From: a bacterium
GTDB lineage: Bacteria; Electryoneota; Electryoneia; Electryoneales; Electryoneaceae
Length of the DNA stretch: 64,000 bases
Assembly: GCA_020444425.1 (NCBI GenBank)
Contig: JAHLLB010000003.1
Location: 62,001-126,000 of the forward strand
Direction: 5' to 3'
Shown: in pieces, positions 56,211 through 64,000 of the stretch
Numbering within the stretch: position 1 is the stretch's first letter
Layout: every line of letters begins with the position of its first letter
Position numbers and translations under genes: made by a program
Notes under the pieces: model-generated
What the model was told of the DNA's origin: nothing
The model's database searches: none
The model's input: the letters and a program-made list of their open reading frames with translations, nothing else

Positions 56211-57623
56211 ATGCGGGAAAGCCACTCAACAAACCCCATTGCCGCCTGCCTGCTGGCGGGCATGCTGCTTCTGATCGTGTCGCCTTCGTTCGCCGCTCAA
56301 CCGTACTGGGTCGAGTTCAGCGACAAGGGTGTGTGGTCAACGCTTGACCAGCCCGATCTGGAAGCGGCAGCGTTCGAGTACGGCCTGACCCAACGGGCCA
56401 TCGAACGCCGCAAGGTGGAAGGGTTGTCCGGCGACGACCTGATCACGCTGGACGATCTCCCGCCCGACCCGGAATACGTCTCGATTGTCAGCGAACTCGG
56501 CGCAAATGTGCGGCAGCAGTCGCGCTGGTTCAACCGTGTCAGTGTGGCGGCTGACGAAGGGGTGATTGCGCAGATCGAACGGTTGCCGTTCGTTGACCGC
56601 GTTACACCGGTCCGGCAGTTGCTGCCCGCGCGGTCGTCCTACGAGGTCGTCGAAACGTTCGATGGCAACCCCGCGCCCGGTCCCGGAATTGACACGCCGG
56701 GCAGTTATGGCCGCAGTTACCTGCAGGCGTTGCAGGTGAACGCGGTCGAAGCGCACCGCCAGGGGATCACCGGCAAGGGCGTGTTGATGGTGATTATCGA
56801 CGGCGGTTACGAACTGTCGCACGAGTGTTTTGAGTCTCTCGACGTTATCGCCGAATGGGATGTCACCAACAACGATGATTACACCGGCCAGTCGCCGGAA
56901 GATCCAAGTGGTCAGTCGCATCACGGCACCGGCTGCCTGTCGGAAATCTCCGGCTACAGCCCGGGAAATTTGATCGGGATCGCGTACGAAGCCAGCTGGT
57001 TGCTGGTCAAGAGCGAATACATCGCTGATGAGACCGTCCAGGAAGAGGATGATTGGGTGGCCGGTCTCGAATGGGCGGAACGGTTGGGCGCATCAGTCGG
57101 ATCGTCCTCGCTGGGCTACACCGACTGGTACAACACCGCCGACTATGACGGCCGCTATCCGGTCACCAGCCAGGCGATCACTCGCGCCGCCGAAAAAGGC
57201 CTGCTGATGGTCACGTCGGCAAGCAATGGAGGTCCGCAACCGATGACGCTCGGCGCTCCGGCGGATTGCGTCGGCGGGTTGTCCATCGGTGCGATTGACA
57301 GTTTGGGCACCATCGGAAGGTTTTCCAGCCGTGGTCCGACGGCGGATGGCCGGATCAAGCCGGATTTGGTCACACGTGGTGTGAAAACGTTGCTGGCTGC
57401 CCCGGAAACAGCGAACCATTACTCGTTCTGGAACGGAACAAGCATGGCGTGCCCGATTGGCGCAGGCGTGGTCGCGTTGGTGCGGCAGGCACGTCCGGAA
57501 TGGGATGTGGACACGGTGATTCGGGCGTTGAAGGAGACCGCTGACCGTGCCGACCGACCGGACAACACGTACGGCTGGGGCATCCCGGATGTGATGAAGG
57601 CCATCGCCTGGACGGGTGAATAG
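56211..57623 (+). CDS. Secreted subtilisin-like (S8) serine protease
   Basis: 470 residues from ATG 56211. Signal peptide at 1-29, a propeptide-like region to about 140 (YVSIVSELGANVRQQSRWFN), then the S8 domain. Catalytic residues: D197 in VIIDGGYELSH, H238 in SHHGTGCLS, Ser in WNGTSMACP near 419; oxyanion Asn in TSASNGG. The aspartate motif reads DGG rather than the common D-T/S-G. C-terminus ends shortly after the catalytic domain, without a sorting tail. Exported; substrate unknown. Confidence 0.92.
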   Translation: MRESHSTNPIAACLLAGMLLLIVSPSFAAQPYWVEFSDKGVWSTLDQPDLEAAAFEYGLTQRAIERRKVEGLSGDDLITLDDLPPDPEYVSIVSELGANVRQQSRWFNRVSVAADEGVIAQIERLPFVDRVTPVRQLLPARSSYEVVETFDGNPAPGPGIDTPGSYGRSYLQALQVNAVEAHRQGITGKGVLMVIIDGGYELSHECFESLDVIAEWDVTNNDDYTGQSPEDPSGQSHHGTGCLSEISGYSPGNLIGIAYEASWLLVKSEYIADETVQEEDDWVAGLEWAERLGASVGSSSLGYTDWYNTADYDGRYPVTSQAITRAAEKGLLMVTSASNGGPQPMTLGAPADCVGGLSIGAIDSLGTIGRFSSRGPTADGRIKPDLVTRGVKTLLAAPETANHYSFWNGTSMACPIGAGVVALVRQARPEWDVDTVIRALKETADRADRPDNTYGWGIPDVMKAIAWTGE

Positions 57624-57705
57624 CGGTACGTTTCAGCGAATTGAATTGACAGGCGCGTCACGGGAGGGTCGGCGCGCTTTTGTACACGGACGCGAGAGGA
57701 AAAAC

Positions 57706-58788
57706 GTGACAACGTTTACGAATGCGATGAAGTGGGTCCTGGTTGCGGGGATGCTGCTGCTGTTGGCGGCATGTGCGGGTCAGCAGGAAACGATGGAACC
57801 ACCGGAGTCCGCTCCGGACACGACAATGACAGTTGAGCCGGAACCGACGGTGACCGTTCAGGTGCAGCAGGAGAACCTGCGTTCGATGCCGAACGGACCG
57901 AAAATCGGCGAAGCTTCGGGCGGGACGGAATACGTGATGCAGGTTCGCCGTGGCAACTGGGTCCGTGTCGCGATGGACAATGAAGACGGTGGCGCATGGA
58001 TCTGGGCGCCATCCGTAGGCTTCCCGCAGGTGAACCCGATGTCGGTGCCGTTGTGGATTGGCGGCAGGACGCCGCAGACTGTGGACAACCTGACCGAAAC
58101 GTTCGGCCAGCCGGAATATGTCGAGCAGCTCGGCGGTGGGGTGTTCATCTACCGCTACCGGAATCGAGGTATCGAAGAGAAGTACACAATGTTCGGCACC
58201 GATCTGTTTGACACGGCGTTCGCCTGGGTTGACCGTGAAACCCGGCAGGTGCTGCGTGTCGAATTCAAGCTGATGCCCTATTCCGGAACGGCGAAAGAGC
58301 TGCTTCCGCTGGCGGGTTTGCAGGACGTTCGCTCGACGAAAACCAATTTCACGCATGCGTTGTACGTGGACAAATTTCCCGGGTTGACGAAGGTCGAATT
58401 GCAGTTTGTGCCGGGCAATTTCAATCAGATCGAGCTTCTCGCGGCGGAACGCTATCCGGAAGACACCTTCGAGTCGGTGCTGACCACCGGTGAGAAAAAG
58501 CTGGTTCACGACGAAGGCGAGCTGCTCCTTTCAATGGAAGTGACGAACAACTCGGGCGACTTCGCGATTGCCGCGCCTGCGGTCAAGGTGCTGCTGATGG
58601 AAGGTTCCCTGACGCTTGGCGAGTGGACGCTGGGTCCACTGGACGTGCGCATCGAACCGGGTGAAACGGAAACGATTTACGAGCCGGTCCCAATCGGGGA
58701 AGAGGAAGTCGACGTGATGACGATTGCCGCCAGCGCGGAGATTATCAGCGCGATGACCGTACCGGCGAGCGCCGCCAGCCAGCCATGA
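57706..58788 (+). CDS. Lipoprotein with SH3-like domain
   Basis: 360 residues from GTG 57706, preceded by GAGAGGAAAAAC. Signal peptide with lipobox LAAC, lipidated C23, followed by a Pro/Glu/Thr-rich linker. Residues about 45-105 look like an SH3b domain (VQVQQENLRSMPNGPKIG ... GNWVRVAMDNEDGGAWIWA). The C-terminal half has two beta-rich segments, the last resembling a beta-sandwich (LLLSMEVTNNSGDFAIAAPA). No family name recognised. It overlaps the HAD gene by 4 bp, so the two form a pair. Confidence 0.8.
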   Translation: MTTFTNAMKWVLVAGMLLLLAACAGQQETMEPPESAPDTTMTVEPEPTVTVQVQQENLRSMPNGPKIGEASGGTEYVMQVRRGNWVRVAMDNEDGGAWIWAPSVGFPQVNPMSVPLWIGGRTPQTVDNLTETFGQPEYVEQLGGGVFIYRYRNRGIEEKYTMFGTDLFDTAFAWVDRETRQVLRVEFKLMPYSGTAKELLPLAGLQDVRSTKTNFTHALYVDKFPGLTKVELQFVPGNFNQIELLAAERYPEDTFESVLTTGEKKLVHDEGELLLSMEVTNNSGDFAIAAPAVKVLLMEGSLTLGEWTLGPLDVRIEPGETETIYEPVPIGEEEVDVMTIAASAEIISAMTVPASAASQP

Positions 58789-59486
58789 GTGAGCCACCAA
58801 AACCGCGTGTGCTGGTGATCATGGATGTTGATGGAACCATGATCAAGAATGGTGACGCGCTTCGGGTGCCGTTTTACCAGGCGTTCGAGGAGGTGACCGG
58901 TGCGAACATCCGGGGCGTGAAGGTCAATTTCGCCGGCAATACCGACCGTGCGATCATCCGCCAGTTCATCGAAGTGTCCGGCGTGAATGGCGATTACGAA
59001 GATCTGCTCGCCCGGTTCGCGGATCGGTTCTGTGAACTGGTCGATGGTTCGTACGACAGTCATCCGTCACCACGACTGCTGCCCGGAGTGAGAGATCTGC
59101 TCGAGGCGTTGCGTCAGCATCCCGAGGCGGCGTTAGTGCTCGGGACGGGGAACATTCGCCGCTCCTGCGAGATCAAGCTGAGGCGGTTTGAGCTGCTGGA
59201 CTACTTTCCGCATGGCGGCGGGTTTGGCGGTGATCATGAGGTTCGGGCCGACGCGATTCGTGCCGCGATGGAGGTGGGGCGGGAGGCGTACGGTTGGGAC
59301 GGGGAGGCGTGGGTGATTGGTGACACGCCCAACGATGCCATCGCCGCCCATGACGCCGGCGCGAGGACGCTGCTGGTTGCGACCGGGATGATCCGGAAGG
59401 AGAATCTCGAGTATGCGGACGCCGAACACGTACTCGACGACCTGACTGACACCGCCAGGGTGATGGAGATTCTCGGACTTGCGTAA
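58785..59486 (+). CDS. HAD phosphatase, phosphoglycolate phosphatase-like
   Basis: 233 residues. Motif I IMDVDGTMI with D14 and D16, a helical C1 cap, motif II LGTGN, and motif IV VIGDTPNDAIAAHDAGA. Resembles Gph-type phosphatases; substrate uncertain. ATG overlaps the lipoprotein stop (ATGA), implying coupled translation. Confidence 0.9.
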   Translation: MSEPPKPRVLVIMDVDGTMIKNGDALRVPFYQAFEEVTGANIRGVKVNFAGNTDRAIIRQFIEVSGVNGDYEDLLARFADRFCELVDGSYDSHPSPRLLPGVRDLLEALRQHPEAALVLGTGNIRRSCEIKLRRFELLDYFPHGGGFGGDHEVRADAIRAAMEVGREAYGWDGEAWVIGDTPNDAIAAHDAGARTLLVATGMIRKENLEYADAEHVLDDLTDTARVMEILGLA

Positions 59487-59510
59487 GAAATCTATGACAC
59501 TGAGTGTCAC

Positions 59511-59547
59511 GGCCGCGTCTGTAAACAGACACGGCCTCTATTTTTTT
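59511..59547. terminator. Bidirectional terminator formed by hairpin family 1, copy D
   Basis: GGCCGCGTCTGT, AA, ACAGACACGGCC (59511-59536), followed by TCTATTTTTTT. It lies between the convergent HAD and universal stress genes. Read on the minus strand it has the family 1 outline CCGTGT...ACGCGG, so a dispersed element here serves as a terminator. Confidence 0.75.
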
Positions 59548-59556
59548 CTGCCTGTA

Positions 59557-59577
59557 GCCCACAGCCCACAGCCCGAC
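59557..59577. repeat. Heptanucleotide repeat (GCCCACA)2 plus GCCCGAC
   Basis: Two GCCCACA units and one degenerate copy, in 7-bp phase, running into the stop of the universal stress gene. Confidence 0.5.
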
Positions 59578-60500
59578 TAATCAATCTCTTCCGGTTCGCC
59601 GAGGAACGGTTTCACCAGCACCGGCACCGGACTCCGCCGGATCAGCTTCTCGGTGGTGCCGCCGAGCAGGAAGCGTTCGAGCGCGTTCCAGCCCTGGTTG
59701 GCGACGACGATCAGGTCGATGTTCTCTAGCTTGGCGAGGTTGGTCAGCTCGCGTTGCACATGTCCGCTTCTCAGTTTGAACGGTGTCCCTTCCGGCAGGA
59801 TATCCCCGGCAAACTTGTGCAGCGCTTTCTGCGACCGGCTGATGAGGTCGGGATCGACCGGAACCGTTGACGGTCTGTCGGCAAAGAAGGCGGGTGAAGT
59901 GAGCACGGGCTCGAAGACGTGTGCGACAACAAGTTCCGCGCCGAACTGTTTCGCCAGGTCAATCGCGGTGGTCAGCGATTCTTTGGACGCGTCGGAGAAG
60001 TCGACCGGTGCGAGGATGCGCTTGTAACGTCCCTCGTTGCTGATCAGCAGGTCTTCGCCGTGGTGGATGGTGAGCACCGGAATACGCGAGCCGTGCACCA
60101 CTTTTTCAGTCGTGCTGCCGAGCACGAAGTGGCCGAGCCCGGTGCGTCCGTGTGTTCCCATCACAATCAGGTCGATCTGTTCCTGTTCGCAGAAGTCGAG
60201 GATTTCGCTCGCGTCCGAAATCGCCCGGCGGATTTCTTCGCGGATCGGAACCGTTCCCTTGATCACGGGCAGGCTGTCATCTTCAACCAGACCGGCGACC
60301 TGCTGGCGGATAAACGAGAACAGTTCATCCAGTTCCGGGAATTCCTTGCTCGGATTGTGCGGATCGGCACCGTGGGGGACTTCAACGTGCAGCATGACCA
60401 GCTCGGCGTTGTAGATATGCGCCAGGACCAGTGCGTGATCGAGTGCCTTGCTGGCGGCAGTGGAGAAGTCAGTTGGGAAGAGGATACGCTTGATCTTCAT
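59577..60500 (-). CDS. Tandem universal stress protein (UspA) family
   Basis: 307 residues from ATG 60500, with GAGATGAATTG upstream; the frame stays open upstream but the Usp fold begins MKIKRILFPTDFS. Two Usp domains: 1-150 and about 155-307 (RYKRILAPVDFSDASKESL). The first ends with an ATP-binding pattern GTHGRTGLGHFVLGSTTE; the second is altered (ANQGWNALERFLLGGTTE), so probably only one site binds ATP. Stress-related cytoplasmic protein, single gene. Confidence 0.93.
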   Translation of the reverse strand: MKIKRILFPTDFSTAASKALDHALVLAHIYNAELVMLHVEVPHGADPHNPSKEFPELDELFSFIRQQVAGLVEDDSLPVIKGTVPIREEIRRAISDASEILDFCEQEQIDLIVMGTHGRTGLGHFVLGSTTEKVVHGSRIPVLTIHHGEDLLISNEGRYKRILAPVDFSDASKESLTTAIDLAKQFGAELVVAHVFEPVLTSPAFFADRPSTVPVDPDLISRSQKALHKFAGDILPEGTPFKLRSGHVQRELTNLAKLENIDLIVVANQGWNALERFLLGGTTEKLIRRSPVPVLVKPFLGEPEEID

Positions 60501-60615
60501 CAATTCATCTCGCACGTTTGCGTTTTCTGAGTTACCATGTGTGGTTGCTAATGTGGTACGATGTGCGCGGGTTGCGGAATGCGAATCCCGCAGTTTCCCC
60601 CAGCTGGAGAGATCG

Positions 60616-61290
60616 TTGAACGAACTGCTTTTCTTTGCCTGGACTGTAGTTGTGGTCGGTCTGGTGCTGCTCAGTTTCCGTTTTGGCCGGGTGGGCCTGT
60701 ACGGCGTGATCGGTGTGTACATCATCCTTGCGAACGTGTTCGTGACCAAGCAGATCACGTTGTTCGGCGTAGCCGCGACCGGCGGGAACTCGTTGTATGG
60801 CGCAATCTTCCTCGCGACGGATCTGTTGAATGAACACTGGGGAAAGAAGGAAGCGCAGCGCGCGGTGTGGTTCGGTTGGTTGTGCGCGGGCTTTTTCCTG
60901 CTTGCCAGCCAGGTGTTTCTCTGGTTCCAGCCGTCGGTGGATGATTTCGTACACGATGCGATGACTCAGATCTTCTCACTGGCTCCGCGCATCGTGGCCG
61001 GTTCGCTGCTGGCGTATATCGTCAGTCAGACGCATGACGTGATCGCGTTCAACGCGTGGAAGAAGCGCACGCAGGGCAGGCATCTGTGGTTGCGCAACAA
61101 CGCGTCGACGCTGGTCAGCCAGTTGCTCGACTCGGTGATTTTCACTGCCGTGGCGTTCTGGGGCATCTTCGAGTTTTCGATCCTGCTGCAGATATTTGTT
61201 ACCACGTATCTGCTGAAGGTTCTGGTTGCGGTGATCGACACGCCGTTCCTCTATCTGAGCAAACGATTCAAACCGCTGGAACTCAGGTAG
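60616..61290 (+). CDS. yhhQ: YhhQ-family queuosine precursor transporter
   Basis: 224 residues. TTG at 60616 is chosen because GGAGAG lies 5 bases upstream and it starts just before the first membrane helix. Six hydrophobic segments. Family signatures LANVFVTKQITLFG, GAIFLATDLLNEHWGKKEAQ, and ISQTHDVIAFNAWKKRT-like VSQTHDVIAF, followed by LWLRNNASTLVSQLLDSVIF. YhhQ proteins import preQ0/preQ1 for queuosine. A small GCGGG/CCCGC hairpin lies upstream; no riboswitch was recognised. Confidence 0.88.
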   Translation: MNELLFFAWTVVVVGLVLLSFRFGRVGLYGVIGVYIILANVFVTKQITLFGVAATGGNSLYGAIFLATDLLNEHWGKKEAQRAVWFGWLCAGFFLLASQVFLWFQPSVDDFVHDAMTQIFSLAPRIVAGSLLAYIVSQTHDVIAFNAWKKRTQGRHLWLRNNASTLVSQLLDSVIFTAVAFWGIFEFSILLQIFVTTYLLKVLVAVIDTPFLYLSKRFKPLELR

Positions 61291-61355
61291 CACAAACACG
61301 TGAGCAATGGTAGATCCCCGATTGACAGAATCCGTAACACGAAAACGAGGAACCC

Positions 61356-61814
61356 ATGCGTCGTTTGATGCTGTTCTCCGCTTTGGCAGTGCTGATTGCC
61401 GCGCCGGCGACTTTTGCCACGCGCGATGATGATAACCGTTATGGTATCGGTTTGCAGTGGGTCGATCCGGTTGCGTACGGACCCAGCTTCACGATGGACC
61501 TGTTTGATTTGCCGATGAGCATTCAGGGCGTGCTCGGTTTGAATGATTTCCCCGCCCCGGTCGCGCGGGTGCGCTACGTGTTCGCCGGACGCCGCTACCT
61601 GGATGGGTATGCATACGGCGCGATTGGTGCGTACGACGACGACGGACGGCACGACGAGGATGACGGGTTGCGGTTGTTTGCCGGTGTCGGTGCGGGTGTT
61701 GAATGGGATTGGCGCGACGCCGACGAGAGTCTGCCGCCGATTTCCTGGAGTCTCGAACTCGGTCTGAACGACACCGACCTGTCCTTCGGCTTTGGTGTGC
61801 ACTACACGTTCTGA
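61356..61814 (+). CDS. Small outer-membrane barrel-like protein
   Basis: 152 residues. Signal peptide at 1-21 (LMLFSALAVLIAAPATFA), then alternating strands (IGLQWVDPVAYGPSFTMDLF; VARVRYVFAGRRYLDGYAYG) and a C-terminal strand ending in Phe (LSFGFGVHYTF), the outer-membrane barrel signature. An acidic loop (YDDDGRHDEDDG) sits in the middle. Specific role unknown. Terminator downstream. Confidence 0.78.
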   Translation: MRRLMLFSALAVLIAAPATFATRDDDNRYGIGLQWVDPVAYGPSFTMDLFDLPMSIQGVLGLNDFPAPVARVRYVFAGRRYLDGYAYGAIGAYDDDGRHDEDDGLRLFAGVGAGVEWDWRDADESLPPISWSLELGLNDTDLSFGFGVHYTF

Positions 61815-61852
61815 TAGATTGAAGACAACGAGTCCTAGAGCAAGTAAAAATG

Positions 61853-61888
61853 ACCTGCCCCTGGATGGCAAACCGGGGGCAGGTTTTG
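61853..61888 (+). terminator. Terminator after the small barrel protein
   Basis: ACCTGCCCCTGG (61853-61864) pairs with CCGGGGGCAGGT (61873-61884, one bulge), followed by TTTGATTCTT. Confidence 0.7.
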
Positions 61889-62046
61889 ATTCTTGCGTAT
61901 TTTCCGGATGCTCGTGGGTACGTAACGGTTTCGTGTTACGGGTCCGTTGCCCTGATTGTTCATTCTCGAGAGGCGAGACACTGGTGAGCGGCGTCTTCTC
62001 AGAATAGCTTCCTGTCGTCCCGCCAACGAACCATCTGGCTGCCGGT

Positions 62047-63399
62047 ATGATCAACGACAAACGCAGTACGCAGACCGTTGACAACACCTCGGACGACACC
62101 GTCTGGGTGCATGACCTGAGCTGGGATGGACGCGGCGTCGCCCGTCGTGATGACGGTCGCGTGCTGATGATCTTCGGCGCCATCCCCGGCGACCTCGTCA
62201 TACCGGAAATCCGTCACGAACCGAACAAGGGTCCGGTCGACTGCACCATCGGCGAGCTCGTGCATGAATCCCCGCAGCGAGTTCCGCATCCCTGCCCGCA
62301 CTATGCGCGCGGCTGTCCGGCGTCTCAGCTGGGAGCGGTGCGCCGTGAGTTCTCACTCGATTGGAAGCGAACTCACCTGGTGGAAACGTTGCGGCGGATC
62401 GGTGGGTTGGAAGGCGTCGTCGTTGAACCGGTGATCCCCTCACCGAAGCAGTGGCGCTATCGCGAACGGTTGGAATTTCAGGTGCTGCGTGGACAGAACG
62501 GCCTTGACATGGGCTACATCGGCCTGTCAGGGCTGGTTCCGGTGCTGGATTGCCGACTGGGCGCGACACCGTTGATCAAACCGTTTGCCGCACTACGCCG
62601 GAACCTGGACTATCTCGATTCGCATCCGCATCTCGGCGACCGTGTGCCGTTGCGGCTGTTGCTCCGCGACAATGGGCGCGGGGAAGCGATCGCGGTACTG
62701 TTCGTGCTCACTCGCGGACCAGTGGACAGCGCTCCGCTCGAGGAATGGTTGGACTCGGCTGGGTTTGCCGGCTGGGAAATTCGCCGCGTACGAAACCAGA
62801 AGCTGCGTTACATCAATTCCGAACTGGTGATTTCGAAAGGCGATCCGACGGTGCGCATCCGCATCGCCGGGCGCGACTTGATCCTGCAGGCGTCTGTGTT
62901 TTCGCAGGTGAACCGCAAGGCTGCCAACGAGCTGGTCAACCTGATGCTGGAGCAGGTGCCGGAAGACGGACGGCTGCTTGACCTGTACGGCGGGTATGGC
63001 CGTTTCGGGATTGCGTACGCCGACCGTAGCGGCAAGGCGACGGTTGTCGATTCGGCAGCGGACGCTCTGTCTGCGGGACGGGACTATGTGCGCAAGACCG
63101 GCTTGCCGGTCGAATTCCGTGACATCGATCTCGGCCGTGATGATCTGGCTGAGCTTGACGCGGCCGTATTCGACGCTGCGATTCTCGATCCACCGCATGC
63201 CGGCGCGGATGAACAAGTCCTGGACATGCTGAACGAGCGCGGGCCGGAACGGATCATTTATGTGTCCTGCCATCCCGCTGCGCTGGCGCGTGACCTGAAG
63301 CGGTTGACAGCCTACAAAACCGACCTCGTTGTCCCCATCGACATGTTTCCCTCAACCAGTGAGCTTGAAACCCTGGTCATTCTTGACCGTATCAGTTGA
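62047..63399 (+). CDS. TrmA/RumA-family RNA (uracil-5-)-methyltransferase
   Basis: 450 residues. N-terminal TRAM domain (VWVHDLSWDGRGVARRDDGR), a central RNA-binding part, and a Rossmann methyltransferase domain with LLDLYGGYGRFGIAYA, ILDPPHAG and the catalytic cysteine in IYVSCHPAALARDL. Forms m5U in rRNA or tRNA using S-adenosylmethionine. The Fe-S cluster cysteine pattern seems incomplete: HPCPHYARGCPAS has two of the three closely spaced cysteines. Which uridine is modified cannot be inferred. Confidence 0.9.
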   Translation: MINDKRSTQTVDNTSDDTVWVHDLSWDGRGVARRDDGRVLMIFGAIPGDLVIPEIRHEPNKGPVDCTIGELVHESPQRVPHPCPHYARGCPASQLGAVRREFSLDWKRTHLVETLRRIGGLEGVVVEPVIPSPKQWRYRERLEFQVLRGQNGLDMGYIGLSGLVPVLDCRLGATPLIKPFAALRRNLDYLDSHPHLGDRVPLRLLLRDNGRGEAIAVLFVLTRGPVDSAPLEEWLDSAGFAGWEIRRVRNQKLRYINSELVISKGDPTVRIRIAGRDLILQASVFSQVNRKAANELVNLMLEQVPEDGRLLDLYGGYGRFGIAYADRSGKATVVDSAADALSAGRDYVRKTGLPVEFRDIDLGRDDLAELDAAVFDAAILDPPHAGADEQVLDMLNERGPERIIYVSCHPAALARDLKRLTAYKTDLVVPIDMFPSTSELETLVILDRIS

Positions 63400-63559
63400 T
63401 ACGATGCACGGTTCGTATCACGGCTGCCGATAACTCTCCTGGGTTCGAAATCTCGATCGTCCGGAACGCGGGCTCTCGCTTGTCGCGCTGAATCGGTGCA
63501 TTCCAGCGGGTTGGGCGCCCCTCGTGTATCTTGAACGACTACACATTTTTGGAGGAACC

Positions 63560-64000
63560 ATGTTCGACCTTCTGCGCCGGTTGACGCAGACCCCGGGTGG
63601 CCCGGGTCTGGAAGATGAAATTCGTAGTCTCGTTCGCGGGGAACTTGAAGCTCACGTGGATGAAGTCCGCATGGACCGTCTCGGCAACCTCGACTTCATC
63701 AAGCGGGGGAGTGGTGACGGGCCGGTGGTGATGATCGCCGCGCACATGGACCAGATCGGGTTCATGGCGACTCATATAGACAAAAACGGGTATATCCGTC
63801 TCAACCCGACCGGTGGGTTTGACCCGCGCACGATGATGAACCAGCGCGTGATGGTATACGGCAAGAAGCCGCTGCCGGGCGTGATGGGATCGAAGCCGAA
63901 ACACATCCTCACCGATGAAGAACTGAAGAAACCGCTGAAGGTGAAGGACTACTTCGTCGATGTCGGCCTGCCCGGTGACACAGTCAAGGAGCTGGTCCAG
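63560..64000 (+). CDS. M42 family metallopeptidase (5' part, cut by window edge)
   Basis: 147 residues visible from ATG 63560, preceded by GGAGGAA. M42 aminopeptidases form large dodecameric shells. Features: N-terminal LTQTPGGPGLEDEIR (substrate-side lobe), DRLGNLDFIKRG, first metal ligand H62 in AAHMDQIGFMA (the usual E after D is Q here), the internal beta-barrel (IRLNPTGGFDPRTMMNQRVMVYG) and VMGSKPKHI. The remaining metal ligands lie beyond the window. Confidence 0.9.
   Translation, partial: MFDLLRRLTQTPGGPGLEDEIRSLVRGELEAHVDEVRMDRLGNLDFIKRGSGDGPVVMIAAHMDQIGFMATHIDKNGYIRLNPTGGFDPRTMMNQRVMVYGKKPLPGVMGSKPKHILTDEELKKPLKVKDYFVDVGLPGDTVKELVQ

Noticed and set aside
60530-60615. preQ1 riboswitch upstream of the yhhQ-type gene
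   Set aside because: Only a GCGGG/CCCGC hairpin is visible; the conserved preQ1 aptamer loop and A-rich tail are absent.
63430-63470. tRNA gene suggested by GGTTCGAAATC
   Set aside because: No acceptor stem, D arm or anticodon arm at the right distances.

Overview
The window is a GC-rich chromosomal segment of a diderm (Gram-negative) bacterium. It encodes Sec signal peptides, a lipobox lipoprotein, outer-membrane barrel-like proteins, a large secreted protein ending in a type IX-secretion-like C-terminal domain, a complete Bat (Bacteroides aerotolerance) operon, and a dihydroorotase of the QVHFRDPG type that I associate from memory with Bacteroidetes. This points to the FCB/Bacteroidetes-like part of the tree or a neighbouring candidate phylum. 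I cannot place it more finely. No rRNA, tRNA, CRISPR array or insertion sequence was recognised.

Layout. (1) 1-15.1 kb is entirely on the minus strand: the 5' part of a long-form thyX, a degenerate receiver-domain protein, then the Bat operon in transcription order moxR, DUF58, BatD/DUF4381-like protein, batA, beta-propeller protein, batB-batC fusion, batD, batE. Pyrimidine gene pyrC lies upstream. The batD-batE gap is AT-rich and holds six DnaA-box-like 9-mers, so it is an oriC candidate. (2) 15.2-22 kb: barrel protein, thrS with a possible attenuator far upstream, a membrane beta-helix protein, a threonine-dehydrogenase-like enzyme and an unknown protein. (3) 22.2-29.1 kb: the classical lipid cluster yceD-rpmF-plsX-fabH-fabD-fabG-acpP-fabF-rnc. 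(4) 29.2-34.7 kb: acyl-CoA dehydrogenase, a strikingly AT-rich islet gene with a PD-(D/E)XK-like motif, asd, and convergent glnE. (5) 34.9-42.9 kb: type IX-like secreted protein, a STAS/RsbU/RsbW partner-switching module, rlmB, a marR operon with a truncated partner gene, and an M23 peptidase-bactofilin pair. (6) 42.9-50.9 kb: the complete F-type ATP synthase operon (atpZ, a small membrane protein, atpB-E-F-H-A-G-D-C). (7) 51-64 kb: housekeeping and accessory genes including polA, two HAD phosphatases, a subtilase, an SH3-like lipoprotein, a tandem universal stress protein, a yhhQ-type transporter, an RNA m5U methyltransferase and the start of an M42 peptidase.

How it fits together: most genes are core metabolism and envelope biology. 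The Bat proteins form a membrane/periplasmic von Willebrand-A/TPR system with a MoxR AAA+ ATPase. The fab cluster makes fatty acids from the PlsX branch point. The ATP synthase operon follows a bactofilin/peptidase cell-shape pair. Intergenic spaces are rich in short dispersed hairpins whose flanks are conserved while the stem arms differ and stay complementary, and in 7-bp tandem repeats. Together with the oriC-like cluster and the AT-rich nuclease-like islet, these are the least explained parts of the window.
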